This document shows, one piece after another, positions 6,001-6,313 of a DNA stretch of 6,313 nucleotides (within the stretch, counting starts at the first letter, position 1; each line of letters begins with the position of its first letter). Source of the DNA: Euryarchaeota archaeon RBG_13_57_23 (lineage in GTDB: Archaea > Thermoplasmatota > Thermoplasmata > UBA10834). The translations under genes and the position numbers were made by a program. The notes under the pieces are model-generated. The model was not told where the DNA came from and made no database searches. It worked only from the letters and a program-made list of their open reading frames with translations. Location: contig MGVW01000050.1 in assembly GCA_001800675.1 (NCBI GenBank), positions 3,270 to 9,582 on the forward strand, read 5' to 3'.

Positions 6001-6152
6001 ACCTGGAATCAGCGATATCCTCCCACAGCGAGCACATCAAGCGCGAGACGCATGCGAAGGCTCTGACGAGAGGGGAGTCTCCAGCGGGCGCGCAGAAATG
6101 GACGATCAACAAGATGCCGTTGGAACTGTCGGTCAGGCGGAGCGCACCTTGA
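3054..6152 (+). CDS. ileS: Isoleucyl-tRNA synthetase
   Basis: 1032 residues, a normal length for archaeal class I IleRS, which charges tRNA-Ile in the cytoplasm and hydrolyses mischarged Val-tRNA-Ile. In order: GPPTANAKPHIGH (48-60) with HIGH at 57-60; GWDCHGLPVE (87-96); a zinc ribbon formed by YCPRC (C185, C188) and CWRC (C390, C393); the CP1 editing domain with WTATPW (225-230) and PAYGSVDF, whose Asp327 matches the editing-site Asp; DWAISRSRYWG; a second metal site with C462, C469, C502 and C505; EGVDQTRGWFYT; the KMSKS loop, here KMKRG (592-596); the anticodon-binding helical domain with NWYVRR (714-719); and a C-terminal domain of the archaeal/eukaryotic type. The ATG at 3054 is preferred over the TTG at 3036, which lies on the ribosome binding site. 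Oddities: KMKRG lacks the usual second Lys, and the second zinc site has C-x6-C in place of CxxC. Its 3' end overlaps a convergent acetyltransferase gene. A leader peptide with an Ile-codon run precedes it. Confidence 0.97.
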   Translation: MTKYYPEPDGKSFPQMEQEVLLQWEQGHLLSKVKGRMEGGRPLVFCEGPPTANAKPHIGHALTRAVKDAFLRYHVMNGRKIVPYIGGWDCHGLPVEIEVERALGIQSKKDIEKLGVDKFNQLCRESVLRYKADWEAMSRRIGYMIDYDNAYLTMSKEYVESVWWSLKQLHEKGLLSKGHKVVPYCPRCGTTLSTHEVALGFRETEGRSVIVKFKLRGTDIALLAWTATPWALIGNSLLAVDRDATYAVIEHSGERLAIAEDRIESVALDGKVVGRIKGSELLGKGYEPPFKYHDYSASGWKVVHSPDVTHEEGTGVMSVSPAYGSVDFDLGAAEGVEIFDPIDSEGRFTDAVPELKGLFAKDADSEVMRMLESKGLLFKWGLIRQSYPFCWRCDTALIYKAIDSWFVTVQDSKQRIIELNEEVRWVPEAFKHGRFGNFLADAKDWAISRSRYWGVPLPVWRCARDHEVCVGSYDELAKLSGSQLNGSFDPHRPSVDELGVHCPECGNPMRREDFVVDCWYDSGCAPFAQYHYPFENIEEFDTHRSVDFIAEGVDQTRGWFYTQLALGTLLFDKPAYMSVLVLGKVLDEKGSKMKRGTDKVVYPDDVFSSVGADATRLLFLGTPVWNDLQFSVERVREEMVGTLNTLLNVYAFFASNANAYGFRPGNEYGRTHDLDRWIVSRLHSSAKECREGFESLEVHRAVRALGSFIEDLSNWYVRRSRRRFWEENDPQDRFSAHSTLYDCLIELSKLMAPIAPFYSDWMYRSLKGPLESVHLEKYPEPNEDLINGTLERQIALVATTVMAGRLARQKVNVKLRQPLPEVVIAVDTDKAWTLRRFEKMIAEELNVKRVTVLESREKMIQYAVHPNLRVLGPKLKGGTDDIAKLLSKVDENELVKHLRSKGKIRLGGFTLAEEDVIVSEKEKPGYSHASIDEVHVYVALEVTHNLRLEGLSREVIRRIQHMRKELKLEFEDPVTVEYRGHPDLESAISSHSEHIKRETHAKALTRGESPAGAQKWTINKMPLELSVRRSAP

Positions 6153-6313
6153 TCTCCCGTCTGGTCGGGTCCACGCTTTTTTCCATGTAGTAAGCGTTCC
6201 TTTCCAGCCCATAGAAATCCTGGAGCGTTGCCTTCACCTCGTAGCCATTGCCAGAATAGAGCCTTATCGCTGGTTCGTTCGTCGCCTCCACTTCGAGCGA
6301 GAACTTGAGGGCT
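6133..6313 (-). CDS. C-terminus of a GNAT-family N-acetyltransferase (N-terminus outside window)
   Basis: Open from the window edge to the TGA at 6133-6135 (59 complete codons). The fragment contains SLEVEATNEPAIRLYSGNGY, the usual GNAT motif B pattern (LEV, then N, AI, LY, GY/GF), followed by FYGLERNAYYMEKSV, the closing beta-strand region with the tyrosine often near the CoA thiol. This resembles RimI-type protein N-terminal acetyltransferases, but the acetyl-CoA loop (Q/RxxGxG/A) is upstream of the window, so the substrate cannot be assigned. It is convergent with ileS, and the last 20 bases of the two genes overlap. The final residues (DPTRREIKVRSA) form a charged tail. Confidence 0.8.
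   Translation of the reverse strand, partial: ALKFSLEVEATNEPAIRLYSGNGYEVKATLQDFYGLERNAYYMEKSVDPTRREIKVRSA

Overview
The window is archaeal. The evidence is an UPF0147-family gene, an archaeal/eukaryotic-type isoleucyl-tRNA synthetase, a tRNA without an encoded CCA end, GGAGG/GGTGA ribosome binding sites, and A/T-rich TATA-like boxes about 28 bases upstream of the inferred transcript starts. The G+C-rich codon use and gene content suggest a euryarchaeon, perhaps of the Thermoplasmatota. That rank is an impression, not a demonstrated assignment.

Layout, left to right. (1) 1-648, plus strand: the C-terminal part of a parallel beta-helix protein cut by the window edge. (2) 794-865, minus strand: tRNA-Gly(CCC) with its own TATA-like box. 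(3) 949-2731, minus strand, in transcription order from the right: a 56-residue small protein, a stand-alone Lrp/AsnC ligand-binding (RAM) domain protein, an UPF0147 protein, and a membrane-anchored extracellular protein of an uncharacterised family. (4) 2732-3053: a regulatory interval holding a palindromic double TATA element for the minus-strand small gene and, on the plus strand, the ileS promoter and leader. (5) 3054-6152, plus strand: ileS. (6) 6133-6313, minus strand: the C-terminus of a GNAT acetyltransferase that overlaps the end of ileS tail to tail by 20 bases.

The most interesting signal is the ileS leader. A TATA-like box at 2925-2933 places a predicted transcript start at or next to an ATG at 2957. 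That ATG opens a 13-codon ORF encoding MSSAHQRAIIIIS, which has four consecutive isoleucine codons using all three Ile triplets (ATC ATC ATA ATT), then AGC and TGA. It lies 55 bases upstream of the isoleucyl-tRNA synthetase start. The first twelve bases of this ORF can pair with 3012-3023, and the ileS Shine-Dalgarno GGAGG lies in a small CTCC-TTTT-GGAG hairpin. Together these look like a ribosome-sensed, charged-tRNA-Ile-responsive leader peptide controlling ileS in an archaeon. This is inference from one sequence.

The synthetase has its HIGH signature, editing-site Asp and structural zinc cysteines, but KMKRG stands where KMSKS is expected. Functions of the small minus-strand genes are mostly unknown. 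The RAM protein suggests small-molecule (amino-acid) sensing next to the synthetase, but the sequence shows no direct link between them.
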